Below, piece after piece: positions 17,718-27,184 of a stretch of DNA of 64,000 bases; position 1 is the stretch's first letter; each line of letters begins with the position of its first letter. Below the pieces are notes generated by a model that ran no database searches, was not told the DNA's origin, and saw nothing but the letters and a program-made list of their open reading frames with translations. Source of the stretch: Thermoplasmata archaeon (GTDB lineage: Archaea; Thermoplasmatota; Thermoplasmata; Methanomassiliicoccales; Methanomethylophilaceae). Both the position numbers and the translations under genes were made by a program. The DNA is taken from assembly GCA_015063225.1 (NCBI GenBank), contig SUSU01000004.1, positions 23,157 to 87,156 on the forward strand, in the 5' to 3' direction.

Positions 17718-19817
17718 ATGAAGGAATTTCTCAATCCTCAGTCCGTAGCCGTCATCGGTGCTTCTGCCGATGAGACCAAACTCGGCGGAATGCTTGTGAA
17801 GAACATGCTCGACGCCGGTTTCGACACATCCAAACTCTTCCCCATCAACCCCAAGGGCGGGGAGATCATGGGCCTCAAGGCCTACGCCAACATCAAGGAC
17901 GTCCCCGAGCACGTCGATGTCGCCGTCATCTCCGTCAAGAGGGATTTCGTCATCCAGGCGGTCAAGGACTGCGCGGATGCCGGAACCAAGTTCGTCTCCA
18001 TCCTGACCGCCGGGTTCAAGGAGGACTCCCCCGAGGGAGCCGCCCTCGAGAAGGAGCTCGCCGCCGTCGGAAAGGAGAGGGGCGTCCGCATCATGGGTCC
18101 GAACTGCTTCGGAAACATGAACATCAGTGCCGGTGTCAACTACACCTTCTCCCACATGGTCCCCAAATCCGGTAACATCTCCATCATGTCCCAGTCCGGG
18201 GCCGTCGGATCGTCCATCCTCGACTGGTTCATCACCAGCGGTGTCGGACTCGCCAACTTCTCCACCTTCGGTAACAAGTGCGACGTGGAGGAGGCCGAGG
18301 TGCTCAAGTACTACGCCGAGGACCCCAACACCAAGGTCATCGGAATGTACGTCGAGGGCATCAGGGACGGAGAGGCCCTGCTCGAAGCCGTCGAGAACAT
18401 GAAGGTCAAGAAGCCCATCGTCATCTTCAAGAGCGGAAAGACCGAGGCCGGTTCCAAGGCGGCTTCATCCCACACCGGATCCATCGCCGGTTCCGACGCC
18501 ATCAACAACGTCGTCTTCAAGAAGCTCAACATCTTCCGCGCCTTCGACCTAGACGAGATGTTCGACGCCCTCCTGATGTTCTCCTGCTGCCCGCCCATGC
18601 ACAAGGACGGACTCGCCATCATCACCAACGCCGGAGGTCTCGGAGTCATGTCCGCCGACGCCGCCTGGACCGCTCAGAACGTCCACGCCGCCAAGCTCGC
18701 CGACTCCACCATCCAGAGCATCATCAACGACATGCCCAAGGTCGCCGGCCTGACCAACCCCATCGACATCAGGGGAGATGCCGCGCCCCAGGACTTCAAG
18801 ATCGCCATCGACAATGTGGTCAAGGACCCCGACGTGGGCGGACTCGTCATCATGGGTTCCCCCCTCGACACCGCCGACCTCGTCAACGTCGCGAAGCTCC
18901 TCGCCGAGATCAAGGACGACATCCCCTACCCCGCAGCCGTCTGCTTCGCCGGCGGAAAGAAGTGCGGTGACGCCAGCGCCATCCTGAAGGAGGCCAGGTT
19001 CCCCGTCTACCCCACCCCCGACAGAGCTGTCCGCGCCATGGACATCATGCGCAAGTACTGCAAGGGTCTCGAGAAGGGCCACACCCCCATGCAGGTCCCC
19101 AAGACCGACGGCGCCCGCTCCAAGGTCAAGGCCATCATCGACGCCGCCATGAAGGAGGGCAGGTACTCCCTTACCGAGTCCGAGGGTAAGAAGATCCTCG
19201 ACGCATACGGAATCGGAGTCCCCGGCGAGGCCACCGTGACCTCCGCCGACGAGGCCGCCAAGGAGGCCGCCCGCATCACCTTCCCCGTCGTCATGAAGAT
19301 CGTCTCCCCCGACATCATGCACAAGTCCGATATCGGAGGAGTCGTCGTCGGAGTGAAGGACGAAGCCGCCGCGAAGGCCGCCTTCGAATCCATCATGAGC
19401 AACTGCAAGAAGAACGCCCCCGACGCCAAGCTCGTCGGTGTCTCCATCCAGCAGATGGTCTCCGGTCAGGAGGTCATCCTCTCCATGATGAGGGACGCCC
19501 AGTTCGGAGCCGTCGTGTCCTTCGGTCTCGGCGGAATCTTCGTCGAGATCCTCAGGGAGATCTCCCAGGTGCTCTGCCCCATGACCGAGGAGGAGCTCGA
19601 TGAGATGATCACCTCCACCAAGGCGTTCAAGCTCCTCAACGGAGCCCGCGGACAGGCCAAGGCCGATATCGCATCCGTCAAGGACGCCATCAGGCGCATC
19701 GCCCTCATCGCCGCCGAGAACCCCGAGATCAAGGAGATCGAGATCAACCCCGTCCTCGTGGGCCCCGACGGAAAGGGCAGCTACGCAGTCGACTGCGTCT
19801 GCACCCTGAACCACTGA
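17718..19817 (+). CDS. Acyl-CoA synthetase, NDP-forming (fused alpha-beta, acetate-CoA ligase type)
   Basis: The 699-residue protein fuses the CoA-binding alpha part (SVAVIGASADETKLGG at the start, and SHTGSIAGSDA with the catalytic His near residue 251) to a C-terminal ATP-grasp beta part (about 480-699, ending EIEINPVLVGPDGKG). Such enzymes convert acyl-CoA plus ADP and phosphate to acid plus ATP, conserving energy from acyl-CoA. Acetyl-CoA is a likely substrate, but the sequence does not fix it. The gene is monocistronic, controlled by a region of palindromes, and closed by a hairpin terminator. Confidence 0.92.
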   Translation: MKEFLNPQSVAVIGASADETKLGGMLVKNMLDAGFDTSKLFPINPKGGEIMGLKAYANIKDVPEHVDVAVISVKRDFVIQAVKDCADAGTKFVSILTAGFKEDSPEGAALEKELAAVGKERGVRIMGPNCFGNMNISAGVNYTFSHMVPKSGNISIMSQSGAVGSSILDWFITSGVGLANFSTFGNKCDVEEAEVLKYYAEDPNTKVIGMYVEGIRDGEALLEAVENMKVKKPIVIFKSGKTEAGSKAASSHTGSIAGSDAINNVVFKKLNIFRAFDLDEMFDALLMFSCCPPMHKDGLAIITNAGGLGVMSADAAWTAQNVHAAKLADSTIQSIINDMPKVAGLTNPIDIRGDAAPQDFKIAIDNVVKDPDVGGLVIMGSPLDTADLVNVAKLLAEIKDDIPYPAAVCFAGGKKCGDASAILKEARFPVYPTPDRAVRAMDIMRKYCKGLEKGHTPMQVPKTDGARSKVKAIIDAAMKEGRYSLTESEGKKILDAYGIGVPGEATVTSADEAAKEAARITFPVVMKIVSPDIMHKSDIGGVVVGVKDEAAAKAAFESIMSNCKKNAPDAKLVGVSIQQMVSGQEVILSMMRDAQFGAVVSFGLGGIFVEILREISQVLCPMTEEELDEMITSTKAFKLLNGARGQAKADIASVKDAIRRIALIAAENPEIKEIEINPVLVGPDGKGSYAVDCVCTLNH

Positions 19818-19827
19818 AACACTCAAC

Positions 19828-19851
19828 ACCGCCGTCCTCCGGGGCGGCGGT
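19828..19851 (+). terminator. Terminator of the acyl-CoA synthetase gene
   Basis: An ACCGCCG..CGGCGGT hairpin follows the stop codon by about 10 bases and is followed by CCCCCTTTC. A close copy of this hairpin occurs at 22468-22491. Confidence 0.65.
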
Positions 19852-19877
19852 CCCCCTTTCATATCGTTCTTTCGGGG

Positions 19878-21008
19878 TCACTCCGCGGAACGTCCCCTGC
19901 CGATTGCGGCCCTGATGCGCTCCAGCAGGACGGGGCCGTACACGCAGATCGCCATGCATATGACCATGGTTGCGAAGAAGATCAGGACCTTGTCCGACGA
20001 GATAAGCTCCGCAGGGAGCCAGTCGTCAGGACCGAAGGTGAAGAACGGGATCGTTAAGAAAGCGACGACGAAACCGTGGAACAGCAGGATGCCGAAAGTG
20101 TGCCTGCCGATGGATGATAAAAGTCTCGTTACCGGCCGTACCTTCACCACGATTGCCGCCATGCAGAGATAGGCCGTGTTGATCAGCAGCACTTCAACAA
20201 AGTACGAAAGGAACGAATATCCTCCGTACTCCCCGTAATACGCCCGGGTAATCTTGGTGCCGGGCGGGAATATGGCGACCAGGATGATACCGGCGGCAAG
20301 AGAGCCCAGGAACAGGGCCCAGAACCTCCAGGATCCCCATCTGAAATCCTGGACCCTCTCGATGAGCCTGACCTTGGCGGCCATCGCACCCGCCATCATG
20401 AAGGATGCGGCCGCGAGGGAGATATGGGCGTAGAACGGGAGCCCGTACGGATACAGCTCCCTGAGGGCACAAGCGGCCACGACCAACACGGCCAGGGCGG
20501 CGATGGAACGCTTCCAGTCGTCGATGACATGATCCGCGAGGGCGTAGAAAACGACGAATGCGACGAGCATGGCCCAGATGTAATAGTATCCGATGCAGTT
20601 CATGCATCCCGACCACGTGACTCCGCTGTCCAGGGGCACGAACGACTTGTTGAGGGCCATCCCGAGAGACAGTGCATTGACGAAATCGTCCGAATCCACG
20701 TTCTGTCCCCACACCACGCACCAGACGTAACTGAGTGCCGTGATCACGACCGTACATACCGTCAGAGCAACGGCCAGCTGGAAGAAACGCTTCTTCATGT
20801 TAGCGACGAAACCCCTGCCGGGACGGTAGAAATAACCCGAGAGCAGCATGAATCCGAAAAGCCCGAGGAAGAGGCACTGGAAGATGACGGGAGACTCGGA
20901 ATCCCCGTTCATGGCAAACAGCACGTGGGTCAGGACGACCAATGTTATCACGACGCCTTTGAAGATGTCCACGAGGGATAGTCTGCTACCGGCCTCCGAT
21001 TCCTCCAT
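19878..21008 (-). CDS. Acyltransferase-3 family membrane protein (copy 1)
   Basis: The 376-residue polytopic protein begins with the acyltransferase-3 pattern SLVDIFKGVVITLVVLTHVLF and then GFMLLSGYFYRPG, and has about ten membrane helices. The family O-acylates sugars, lipids or other surface molecules using acyl-CoA or similar donors. It is the most divergent of three tandem copies. In the family the first helix usually carries a catalytic His: here THVLF. Start MEESEAG chosen because upstream sequence is not conserved. Convergent with the synthetase gene. Confidence 0.85.
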   Translation of the reverse strand: MEESEAGSRLSLVDIFKGVVITLVVLTHVLFAMNGDSESPVIFQCLFLGLFGFMLLSGYFYRPGRGFVANMKKRFFQLAVALTVCTVVITALSYVWCVVWGQNVDSDDFVNALSLGMALNKSFVPLDSGVTWSGCMNCIGYYYIWAMLVAFVVFYALADHVIDDWKRSIAALAVLVVAACALRELYPYGLPFYAHISLAAASFMMAGAMAAKVRLIERVQDFRWGSWRFWALFLGSLAAGIILVAIFPPGTKITRAYYGEYGGYSFLSYFVEVLLINTAYLCMAAIVVKVRPVTRLLSSIGRHTFGILLFHGFVVAFLTIPFFTFGPDDWLPAELISSDKVLIFFATMVICMAICVYGPVLLERIRAAIGRGRSAE

Positions 21009-21113
21009 ATCTGGTAATAAAACAGATGATATTACAATCTTTAGCAACAAGGCTGCTGAACTGAGCGATAACCCTCCGGAAAGCATGATTCCCGCTCCGG
21101 CCACGGAACGGAT

Positions 21114-22229
21114 TCAATCCTTGTTTCTGACTCCTTTCAGGCGCTCCAGGACCGCAGGGCCGCATATGCAGATCACCAGACAGATGACCACGGTGACGGC
21201 CGCGATGGCCGTCCTCGGCACGACCCCGAGCTCCTCGGGCAGCCATACGGTCCTCGACAGGGTGTAGAAGGGCATCACCATCATGGCAGCGATCGTTGCG
21301 TGGAGAAGGAGGAGTCCGAGAGAGTGCTTCCCGCAGACGACGAAGGCGTCGCTCAGCAGGGGGATCCTCGAGAAGAACGTACAGAAGTACATCATGAACA
21401 CGGACGCAACGACCGCCTCGACATAGTAGGGGACCGCGGAATAACCGCCGTAATCGCCGAACATCATCTGTTCGAACCTGATGTTAGGCGGCAGGAGGAA
21501 GACCAGGACGAGGGACACCGCCATGCTCAGAATCAGCGGCACCCAGTATCTCCACGACCTCCATTCCAGCGAATCGATGCGCTCGAGGACGCCGTACTGC
21601 TTGAAGGCGGACCCGGTGAACATGAACGCGGCACCAATCATGGACAGGTGGAAGTAGAACGGGAAGGTGTACGGATACAGTTCCCTGTAGGCGATGGACA
21701 TGACGATGAGGGCCGCGATGAGGGCGATCCTCAGGCGTATGTCCTTGCGGACACGACCCTCGAGAGCATAGAATATCACGAATGCACCGATCATGAGCCA
21801 GAGGAAGTAATATCCGATACCGTTGCCGCAGAATTCCCATGTCGTCGGGGTGTCGAGGGGATCGAAGGCCTTGTGCAGGCTGAACATGAACAGGAAACCG
21901 TCGTAGAGGTCGGAGGGGTGGATGGGCTGTCCCCAGAGAGCGGCCCACAGATAGCTGATGACCGTGAGGGCGACACAGCAGATAACCAAGGCCAAGAGAA
22001 GCACGGTGACGCGTTTCTTCATGTTCTCGGCGAAACTCCTCTCGGGCCTGTAGAAGTATCCCGATATCATCAAGAACACCATCAATCCAAGATACAGGGT
22101 CTGGATGACCGCGTTGGGGGAACCGACATCGGATTTCGTCGCGAAACAGATGTGGCAGAAGACGATGATCAGAATCGCCACGCCTTTGAAGACATCGATG
22201 GACCTTACGCGGGCAGTATTCCCGTCCAT
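21114..22229 (-). CDS. Acyltransferase-3 family membrane protein (copy 2)
   Basis: The 371-residue membrane protein begins MDGNTARVRSIDVFKGVAIL, with the His-containing segment FCHICFA and the motif LMISGYFYRPERSFAENMKKR. It is clearly closer to copy 3 than to copy 1, sharing long runs such as ALEGRVRKDIRLRIA. About ten membrane helices are visible. The substrate is unknown. The start is shared in style with copy 3 (MDGxT). A duplicated piece of the synthetase gene lies just upstream of its promoter region. Confidence 0.87.
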   Translation of the reverse strand: MDGNTARVRSIDVFKGVAILIIVFCHICFATKSDVGSPNAVIQTLYLGLMVFLMISGYFYRPERSFAENMKKRVTVLLLALVICCVALTVISYLWAALWGQPIHPSDLYDGFLFMFSLHKAFDPLDTPTTWEFCGNGIGYYFLWLMIGAFVIFYALEGRVRKDIRLRIALIAALIVMSIAYRELYPYTFPFYFHLSMIGAAFMFTGSAFKQYGVLERIDSLEWRSWRYWVPLILSMAVSLVLVFLLPPNIRFEQMMFGDYGGYSAVPYYVEAVVASVFMMYFCTFFSRIPLLSDAFVVCGKHSLGLLLLHATIAAMMVMPFYTLSRTVWLPEELGVVPRTAIAAVTVVICLVICICGPAVLERLKGVRNKD

Positions 22230-22326
22230 GCGGGAGTAACCGACAATACCTGTTAAAACAGTAGTCCAAGGAACACAGTCACGGGGATGATCCCCGATAG
22301 GACAGATCCCGGTTCCGTAAGGGGCC

Positions 22327-22458
22327 GCCATCAGGCGCATCTCCGTCATCGCTGCCGAGAACCCCGAGATCAAGGAGATCGAGATCAAACCCGTCCTCAT
22401 GGGCCCCGACGGAAAGGGCAGCTATGCGGTCGACTGCGCCTGCACCCTGAACCACTGA
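22327..22458 (+). pseudogene. Duplicated 3' fragment of the acyl-CoA synthetase gene
   Basis: This stretch repeats the last ~130 bases of the synthetase gene (19686-19817) with about eight differences by eye, and keeps the same stop and the same downstream hairpin. The piece still reads AENPEIKEIEI and ends in TLNH, but has no start, promoter or upstream domain. Several changes alter the protein. It lies between acyltransferase copies 2 and 3 and is the mark of a segmental duplication. Confidence 0.9.
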
Positions 22459-22467
22459 AACACTCAA

Positions 22468-22491
22468 ACCGCCGTCCTCCGGGACGGCGGT
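22468..22491. terminator. Duplicated terminator hairpin
   Basis: A perfect 10-bp stem (ACCGCCGTCC..GGACGGCGGT) with a four-base loop is followed by CCTCTTTTA. It is the copy of the synthetase terminator at 19828 and now lies at the 3' side of acyltransferase copy 3. The copy forms a better stem than the original. Confidence 0.6.
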
Positions 22492-22516
22492 CCTCTTTTA
22501 TCGGAACTTCACTGGC

Positions 22517-23650
22517 TCATTCGGAAGGGTGTTCGACGCCGACCCCGAGTGCGGCCCTGATGCGCTTCAGCACGGCGGGACCGTACATGCAGATGGCCAG
22601 ACTCACTATGAGGGTCGCGAATGCGAGGACGACCCTCATGGACATGCCGAGGTCATCGGGCAGCCATACATCCCGAGACAGCGTATAGAATGGCATGACC
22701 ATCATGGCAACGAGAGAACAGTGGAGCAGGAGCAGTCCGAGCGAATGCCTGCCGCAGACGATGAGGAAACCGCTGAACACGGGGATCTTCGATACGATGA
22801 CGCACATGTACATCATGAATACGGATGTCACGAGGGCCTCGAAGTAGTAGGGCACCGCGGAATAACCGCCGTAATCTCCGAATATCATCTGGTCGAAACT
22901 GATGCCGGGCGGCAGGAAGAATACGAGCACCAGGGAAATAACGAGACTCAGAAGGAACAGCGCCCAATAACGAGGGGATTTCCATTCGAACCTATCGATG
23001 TATTCGAAGACCCCGTACTGCTTGAGTGCGGATCCGGTGAACATAAACGCGGCACCCATCAGGGACAAATGGAAGAAGAACGGGAAGATGTACGGATACA
23101 GCTCCCGGTAGGCGATGCTTGAAGCGATGAGGATCGCTATGACTGCGATCCTCAGACGGATGTCCTTGCGCACACGGCCCTCCAAGGCATAGAAGATTAC
23201 GAAACCGCCTAACATGAGCCAGAGGAAATAATACCCTACGCCGTTACCGCAGAAGCTCCAAACCGTCGGAGTATTGTCCAGGGGATCGAATGCCTTGTGG
23301 ATGCACAACATGTAACTAATCCCCCCGGGCAGGTCCGACGGCTGGATCGGCTGACCCCAAAGGACCGCCCACCCATAGCTTATGACGGGGAGGGCGAAAC
23401 AGCAGATGAGCAAAGCCACGAGAAGAACGCTTATGCGTTTCCTCATGTTATCGGCGAAACTCCTGTCGGGCCTGTAGAAATAGCCCGATATCATCAGGAA
23501 CACCATCAACCCGAGATACATGTCCTGGATGATGATATTGGGGGTTCCGACACCCGATCTGGCGACACAGACGTGGCAGAATATGATGACAATGATTGCC
23601 GCACCCTTGAAAACGTCGATGGATCTGATGCGGGACGTACTCCCGTCCAT
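22517..23650 (-). CDS. Acyltransferase-3 family membrane protein (copy 3)
   Basis: The 377-residue membrane protein starts MDGSTSRIRSIDVFKGAAII and shares most of its length with copy 2, including GYYFLWLM and ALEGRVRKDIRLRIA. The His-containing first helix (FCHVCVA) and the GYFYRPDRSFADN loop are intact. It is predicted to modify a surface or lipid substrate by O-acylation. It is co-oriented with the acyl-CoA ligase gene upstream (23688-25301), only 37 bases away, so the pair may be co-transcribed. Confidence 0.87.
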   Translation of the reverse strand: MDGSTSRIRSIDVFKGAAIIVIIFCHVCVARSGVGTPNIIIQDMYLGLMVFLMISGYFYRPDRSFADNMRKRISVLLVALLICCFALPVISYGWAVLWGQPIQPSDLPGGISYMLCIHKAFDPLDNTPTVWSFCGNGVGYYFLWLMLGGFVIFYALEGRVRKDIRLRIAVIAILIASSIAYRELYPYIFPFFFHLSLMGAAFMFTGSALKQYGVFEYIDRFEWKSPRYWALFLLSLVISLVLVFFLPPGISFDQMIFGDYGGYSAVPYYFEALVTSVFMMYMCVIVSKIPVFSGFLIVCGRHSLGLLLLHCSLVAMMVMPFYTLSRDVWLPDDLGMSMRVVLAFATLIVSLAICMYGPAVLKRIRAALGVGVEHPSE

Positions 23651-23687
23651 ACCACGTAATGCAGAATTCGAGATAAAAACGGCACTG

Positions 23688-25301
23688 TCAGGAATCCTGG
23701 AGGGCCCTGTAGTCGATCTTCCCCACCTTGGTCTTCGGAAGGGTGTCCACGAACTCATATTCCCTGGGTTTCGAGTAGGCGCTTATGTTCGACCTCATGA
23801 ACGCCCTCAGCTCGTCACGGGTCTCGTCCGTCGGGGGCACTCCGTCAGCGAGGACCACGAAGGCCTTCACCTTCTCCCCGCGGAACTGGTCGGTGACGCC
23901 GATGACGCAGCATTCGCTGACGAGGGGGCTCCTGCAGAGGGTGTTCTCGACCTGGGCGGGGTACACGTTGTAGCCGGAGGTGACAATCATGCGCTTGAAA
24001 CGTCCCTTGAAAAGCAGGTATCCGTCGGCATCCTTCTCCCCGATATCACCGGTATGGAGCCAGACATGTCCGTCAGGGTGTTCCATGAACACCTTGTCGG
24101 CTGTCTCGGACCCATCCAGGTAGCCCGCCATGAGCGAGGGGCCGCGGATGCATATCTCCCCCTCCGTACCGTCGGGGACCTCATCAGCAGTACCAAGTCC
24201 GACGATGCGCACCTCATGGTCCGCCAGAGGGAGACCGACCGAATCCTCCCTGTATTCACCCTTGGGCATGACGGCGACTGCGGCCACTGTCTCGGTGAGC
24301 CCGTATCCGACCTGTACTCCCGCGGCGCCGTGTTCCCTGAAGAATGCGTTCATTTCGCGCAGGTCGGAGACGGACATCAGGTCCCCTCCACAGAACATGA
24401 CGCGGATGAACGACAGGTCGGACGAGGCCAAGAACGGATTCTCCACCATCTTCTTGAACAGGGAGGGCACACCGATGATGGCATCGATCCTTTTCTTGAC
24501 CACGGCCTTGCACACGGAATCTATGGTGAACGTCGGCATGAGGATGCACTCGACACCGATGCACAGCGGCGCATGGATGCAGGTACACAGACCGAACCCG
24601 TGGAAGAGGGGCATTATCGAAAGAACACGCGATACCTCGGAGATATCGATGAGCCCGAGCATGCAGGACATGGATGAGTTGATCGAACGGTTAGTGTGTA
24701 CCGCACCTTTGCTGGTACCCGTCGTCCCTCCCGTATAGAGGACCACCGCAGTGTCTTCCGGAGACGTGTCTGGCTCTGTTGCAGGAGCGGTCGGACCGAC
24801 CCACGCTACGACCGAGTCGGAATAGCTGATCCTTAGCCTCTTCCCGACGGTCGCCAAACGTTTGAGCGGCGGAAGCATGGTGTAGGGGGAGACGGGCATC
24901 ACGAAGGACAGGCCGTTATCATCGCCGGGTTCCGGGAACGAACCTAGGAGGGAATCAAGGATGATCGCGGCCTTGCAATCCGAATCCCTCACGTAGAACG
25001 ACAGTTCGTTGGGGGACGAAAGCGGATGGACCATCACGGAAACCGCTCCGATGCGGTTGACGGCGTAGAACGCTATCAGCGCCTGAGGGATATTGGGGAG
25101 GCATATCGCCACCCTGTCTCCGCGTTTGACGCCCAGATACGTCAAACGGTCAGAGAAGGAGATGATATCCGCATACATGTCGCCGCAGGTGCGCCTGCTC
25201 CCGAGAAAATCGTAAGCGGGCGATGATGGATGGTCTTGGAACGCCTTCTTCAGCGCCCCGAATATTGTCAACCCGCTCACATCAGTATCCATCGTCGTCA
25301 A
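23688..25301 (-). CDS. AMP-forming acyl-CoA ligase
   Basis: The 537-residue protein has the adenylate-forming signature YTGGTTGTSKGAVHTN near residue 188, the motif VGYGLTE, the hinge region HTGDIGEKDADGYLLFKGRFKRMI and the C-terminal catalytic Lys segment TKVGKIDYRAL. It activates a carboxylic acid as acyl-adenylate and transfers it to CoA. A medium- or long-chain fatty acid is possible; the acid is not shown by sequence. The close position to three acyltransferases suggests it may supply acyl groups to them (inference). Confidence 0.9.
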   Translation of the reverse strand: MTTMDTDVSGLTIFGALKKAFQDHPSSPAYDFLGSRRTCGDMYADIISFSDRLTYLGVKRGDRVAICLPNIPQALIAFYAVNRIGAVSVMVHPLSSPNELSFYVRDSDCKAAIILDSLLGSFPEPGDDNGLSFVMPVSPYTMLPPLKRLATVGKRLRISYSDSVVAWVGPTAPATEPDTSPEDTAVVLYTGGTTGTSKGAVHTNRSINSSMSCMLGLIDISEVSRVLSIMPLFHGFGLCTCIHAPLCIGVECILMPTFTIDSVCKAVVKKRIDAIIGVPSLFKKMVENPFLASSDLSFIRVMFCGGDLMSVSDLREMNAFFREHGAAGVQVGYGLTETVAAVAVMPKGEYREDSVGLPLADHEVRIVGLGTADEVPDGTEGEICIRGPSLMAGYLDGSETADKVFMEHPDGHVWLHTGDIGEKDADGYLLFKGRFKRMIVTSGYNVYPAQVENTLCRSPLVSECCVIGVTDQFRGEKVKAFVVLADGVPPTDETRDELRAFMRSNISAYSKPREYEFVDTLPKTKVGKIDYRALQDS

Positions 25302-25353
25302 CCGGCTCTCGCGTGCATGACAAATACACGCTTATGACTATATCCAACAACCA

Positions 25354-25363
25354 TTCTATAAAA
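25354..25363 (+). promoter_or_regulatory. TATA box of dphB
   Basis: TCTATAAAAG lies about 25 bases before the dphB ATG at 25383, predicting a leaderless transcript for dphB-trm5. The divergent ligase gene begins 81 bases away, and its own promoter is less clear. Confidence 0.5.
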
Positions 25364-25382
25364 GTACGGCAATCCCGCGCCC

Positions 25383-26183
25383 ATGACTTCAGAACTCATC
25401 TTCGTCGGACTCGGCCTAAGCGGCACCGGCGGAATGACGGTATCCGCCCTTGAGGCCCTCCGCGAATGCGACAAGATCTACGGGGAGTTCTACACATCCA
25501 GCGTCATCGGCGCCGAGGTATCCGACCTCGAGAAGGCCATCGGCAAGAAGATCAACATCCTTTACCGCGCCGACGTCGAGGAGGGGCAGTCCGTGATCGA
25601 GGACGCGAGGCAGATGAGGGTCGCTTTCATAACCGCCGGGGACACCATGCTCGCCACCACCCACGTGGACCTCCGCATACAGGCAAAATATGCCGGGATC
25701 CCCGTCCGCATCTTCAACGGAGTGTCCATCTTCTCCGCCGCACCCACCGCCTTCGGGCTCCAGCCCTACAAGTTCGGCAGGACCGTCACCCTGCCCTTCC
25801 TGGAGATGAACTACCAGCCCAAATCCCCCTACGACCACATCATGGAGAACAAGAAGAGGGGACTACACACCCTCATCCTTCTCGACATCAGGGCCGAGGA
25901 ACTCCGCTACATGACCGCGAAGGACGCCATCGAGTGGCTGCTCGCAGGCGAGGAGAAATGGCAGGAGGGGCTGATCACCGACAAGACCCTCCTGTGCGTG
26001 GTCTCCCACGCTGGCGCCCCCGACCAGAAGATCGTCGCCGGTTATCCCCGCGACCTCCTCCAGATGGACCTCGGCGCTCCCCTGCAGTCCCTCGTCCTCC
26101 CCGGAAACCTCCACTTCATGGAGGCCGAGGCACTCGTCGATTTCGCCGGCGCCCCCGAGGAGATCATCCAGGATGAGGACTGA
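25383..26183 (+). CDS. dphB: Diphthine synthase DphB
   Basis: The 266-residue protein begins SELIFVGLGLSGTGGMT, has the FITAGDTMLATTHVDLRIQAK segment and the GVSIFSAAPTAFGLQPYKFGRT motif, all typical of the tetrapyrrole-methylase fold of Dph5. It methylates the modified His of elongation factor 2 during diphthamide synthesis, using SAM. It is the first gene of a pair with trm5, whose ATG shares the last base of the dphB stop (TGATG). Confidence 0.94.
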   Translation: MTSELIFVGLGLSGTGGMTVSALEALRECDKIYGEFYTSSVIGAEVSDLEKAIGKKINILYRADVEEGQSVIEDARQMRVAFITAGDTMLATTHVDLRIQAKYAGIPVRIFNGVSIFSAAPTAFGLQPYKFGRTVTLPFLEMNYQPKSPYDHIMENKKRGLHTLILLDIRAEELRYMTAKDAIEWLLAGEEKWQEGLITDKTLLCVVSHAGAPDQKIVAGYPRDLLQMDLGAPLQSLVLPGNLHFMEAEALVDFAGAPEEIIQDED

Positions 26184-27184
26184 TGGCGAAGTGCATCCGC
26201 GTCCCCAAGTCCGAGGCGGAGAAGGCCCGCCGCACCGCGATAGATGCGGACATGCTCGACCTCGGCTACCGCATAGGTTCCGAGGACGGTTTCATCCTCA
26301 TCCCCGTGAAGGGGGATGTGGAGGGATACGAGACCGTCGAGGCGGACCTCCGCCCCCAGGAGAGGCACGTCACGGATTACCGCGTGGCCGTGAAGGGTAT
26401 CCCCGAGGAGCTCAGGGATTCCCTCCCCTCCTCCTTCGACATCGTCGGCGACATAATCATCATGAAGTTCCCCGACGAGCTCGTCCCTTACGAGAGCTAC
26501 ATCGGCGAGGCCCTCCTCGCGGTCACCCCGAACATCCGCGCCGTCTTCAGCGACGGAGGGGTGAAGGGGGAGTTCAGGATCAGGGAGCTGGAACGCATCG
26601 CCGGGACCGGCGACGCCGTCACCATACACAGGGAGAACGGTGTCCGCCTGCAGACGGACCCCTCCGTCGTCTACTTCAACCCCCGCCTCTCGGGAGAAAG
26701 AGCCAGGGTGGCTTCCCTTGTCAAACCCGGAGAGATCATAATCGACATGTTCGGGGGCGTCGCACCCTTCGGATGCGTCATATGCAGGAACTCCGAACCG
26801 GAGACGGTCTACTCGATCGACCTCAATCCCGAATGCCTCCCGTTCGCTCAGGAGAACGCACGTCTGAACAAGATAACCAACCTGGTCCCCATGTGCGGGG
26901 ACTCCACCGCCCTCATCAAGGACCTCCCCCCTGCGGACAGGATAATCATGAACCTTCCCCAGATGGCCGATGCCTTCCTCCCCGATGCACTCGCCCACAT
27001 CAAACCCTCGGGAGTCGTCCACATGCACATGGTGCTGGAACGCGACGAGGTTGAGGATTACAAGGCGGACCTGTCCGAAAAGATGGCGGAGAAGGGCTTC
27101 GCCATCAACATCGAATCCTGCATCGAACTGAAGAACTACTCCCCCACGAAAGGGGTGTACGTCTTCGATATCCGCCCGGCCTGA
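26183..27184 (+). CDS. trm5: tRNA (guanine37-N1)-methyltransferase Trm5
   Basis: The 333-residue protein has the archaeal Trm5 layout: an N-terminal D1-like domain (FILIPVKGDVEGYE), then a Rossmann SAM-binding region with IIDMFGGVAPFGCV and YSIDLNPECLPFA, and the catalytic NLPQ motif (MNLPQMADAF near residue 256). It methylates N1 of G37 in tRNA to protect the reading frame. It overlaps dphB by one base, so the two translation-related genes share a transcript. Confidence 0.93.
   Translation: MAKCIRVPKSEAEKARRTAIDADMLDLGYRIGSEDGFILIPVKGDVEGYETVEADLRPQERHVTDYRVAVKGIPEELRDSLPSSFDIVGDIIIMKFPDELVPYESYIGEALLAVTPNIRAVFSDGGVKGEFRIRELERIAGTGDAVTIHRENGVRLQTDPSVVYFNPRLSGERARVASLVKPGEIIIDMFGGVAPFGCVICRNSEPETVYSIDLNPECLPFAQENARLNKITNLVPMCGDSTALIKDLPPADRIIMNLPQMADAFLPDALAHIKPSGVVHMHMVLERDEVEDYKADLSEKMAEKGFAINIESCIELKNYSPTKGVYVFDIRPA

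Noticed and set aside
22279..22467. Minus-strand frame across the duplicated fragment as part of acyltransferase copy 2
   Set aside because: The homologous start (MDGxT) lies at 22229; the upstream frame reads antisense through the duplicated synthetase fragment.
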